A stretch of DNA of 64,000 nucleotides from Bombus terrestris (Eukaryota; Arthropoda; Insecta; Hymenoptera; Apidae): positions 13,826,001 through 13,890,000 of the forward strand of contig NC_063277.1 in NCBI RefSeq assembly GCF_910591885.1. Reading direction: 5' to 3'. Below the pieces are notes generated by a model. It saw only the letters and a program-made list of their open reading frames with translations, was not told where the DNA came from and did not search any database. A program made the position numbers and the translations under genes. Below, in pieces: positions 62,898 through 64,000 of the stretch; positions within the stretch are counted from its first letter, which is position 1, and each line of letters starts with the position of its first letter.

Positions 62898-64000
62898 CGA
62901 AATGAATAATAGGGAAAAAGGGAAGTAGTGACGCAGGAATCGTTGATAGTCGGAAATGATCGATATCCGTATAGCTTGTTAAACGACAGTTTAAGCACAA
63001 TCAGCGAAGCATTATGGGCATTACCGCAGAAACTGGCGGTGCCGCGTCCCCAGAAATTAGAGCTCGATTGCCGCGCGCACTATTGATCACGGGAGTCACA
63101 GGGCTGTCGATTAAGGGAACCGGTATATCGGTGGACAGTTAATGGCTTGAGATTACCGGGCCGCGATTGCTAACGCCCCCCGGTTCCGTCTGAATCCGAT
63201 CCGATCTCGATGAATTACAACATTCCGATCATAACTCTGTTCCATCCTCTGTGTGTTCACCAACACCTTTTCTACGTGTTTCTGCGATTCATGGGGGAAA
63301 CGGTATTTCCGGCAGTGGTAAAGCGATAGTATATGCACAGTAGAGAATTTTGCAATGGCATTCTTCGAATTTTCGCGAGATCAAGAATTTACCAGTCGAT
63401 GTACAAACTGCAACGAATTCAGTGTGAAAATGTAATTAGCGAAATAACAAAACGAGAAAGCTGTTCGTCTATTTGTTACGACTGTCTATTTCAACGTTGC
63501 GAGTGGCGTTTGTCGTTTAAAGAACGAAGATTAGGTATAGAATTAAATCACGAAGCAACGAACCCTGTGCCAGTTTTTCCAACCATCGCCGTAAAATCCG
63601 CTTGGACGCACTGTTGCTGTGCGTTCCCTTATACGTCATTCGGCCGTAATAGAAAAGTTCCGGGGGTGTACGGCCTTCCCAGCGTTCGTCGACGGTGCAC
63701 CTCGGCAGGTTATTCGTCTTCTCTGCGAGATCATCGCTCCCTCATCCCTCTGTTCCCTTGTGTGTCTCACCATCCTTTTCGTCGTCTCTTTTTTCTCCTC
63801 TGGTCGTTCCGACATTTTCCTCCGCGCTTTCCCGACTCCCGAGCCACTTAAGTGGCAGTCATTCTTAAGACGACGACCCGTGGAGGCGAAACGAGGTGAA
63901 TGTTCCACGGGTTCAAGCCTCGACGCTCTGCGGTTTTCATACGCTGCCACCTCCCGGTGTCTGCTCTACCGAAAGAACGAGAAGAATGAACATTACGGGT

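Larger units (their letters stand above)
11105..64000 (+). other. Neuroligin intron 2 (partial, at least 52.9 kb)
   Basis: Starts with the consensus donor GTGAGT at 11105-11110. Expected next-exon landmarks of the family (the FIHGE-like oxyanion region, NYRLGILGF and GDP blocks) were looked for and not found in any frame up to 64000. The intron therefore runs off the window, unless a divergent or noncoding exon was missed. Very long introns near the 5' end are usual in insect synaptic adhesion genes. Its content is annotated separately. Confidence 0.75.
61567..64000. other. End of window, intron 2 continuing
   Basis: Contains a degenerate C/T-rich repeat field (about 61870-62080), an A-rich run (62872-62897), a GC-rich patch (about 63020-63190) and a pyrimidine-rich stretch (about 63735-63845). 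An ATG-initiated 172-codon frame (63333-63851) is unrecognised. Confidence 0.5.

Noticed and set aside
11105..64000. miR-932, known from neuroligin-2 introns in fly and honeybee
   Set aside because: I looked for the mature core (around ATTCCGTAGTGCATTG) and its complement by eye and did not find it. It may lie beyond the window, or this may be another paralogue.
1..64000. CRISPR arrays, bacterial operons, rRNA or viral insertions
   Set aside because: No regularly spaced direct repeats, ribosome-binding-site-led gene strings, rRNA blocks or viral domains were seen.

Overview
This is a eukaryotic nuclear window from an insect, most likely a hymenopteran and probably a bee. The evidence is a recognisable insect neuroligin with spliced coding exons, very long introns, moderately AT-rich DNA in which CpG is not depleted, many (GA)n/(CT)n microsatellites, and a deleted mariner element whose ends look like those of bee mariners. 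The species is not determined. Nothing bacterial or viral, and no CRISPR array, was seen.

One gene can be supported: the 5' end of a neuroligin (Nlg) on the + strand. Coding exon 1 (9526-9773) encodes a signal peptide and the first strands of the cholinesterase-like ectodomain. Coding exon 2 (10929-11104) carries the block with the SEDCLYLN motif. The two exons join in phase through GTAAGC and a pyrimidine-rich CAG, separated by a 1155-bp intron. A second intron opens with GTGAGT at 11105. No continuation of the cholinesterase-like domain was found before the window ends, so the intron is at least 52.9 kb and the rest of the gene lies downstream.

Layout: 1-9525 is upstream DNA. It has a weakly supported possible leader exon ending at 7589, a TATAAATAG at 7858, and a CpG-rich leader just before the ATG that contains a Z-DNA-prone run and a nine-codon upstream ORF. 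From 11105 to 64000 is intron. It holds a mariner-derived MITE (28403-28615), an imperfect inverted repeat of about 184 bp (49063-49246), a compositionally odd CpG-poor stretch (49802-50098), a palindrome cluster followed by a TATA box and a short secreted-looking ORF (13744-14207), two eroded tandem-repeat fields, several short duplications, microsatellites and strand-asymmetric purine tracts.

The many other open frames are unrecognised. Several of the longest begin only at TTG or GTG or overlap another frame, and none shows family motifs. I treat them as chance frames and flag a few for checking. No function is proposed for an undescribed system. The best non-genic candidates are the 184-bp inverted repeat and the 13.7-14.2 kb palindrome/TATA/ORF cluster.
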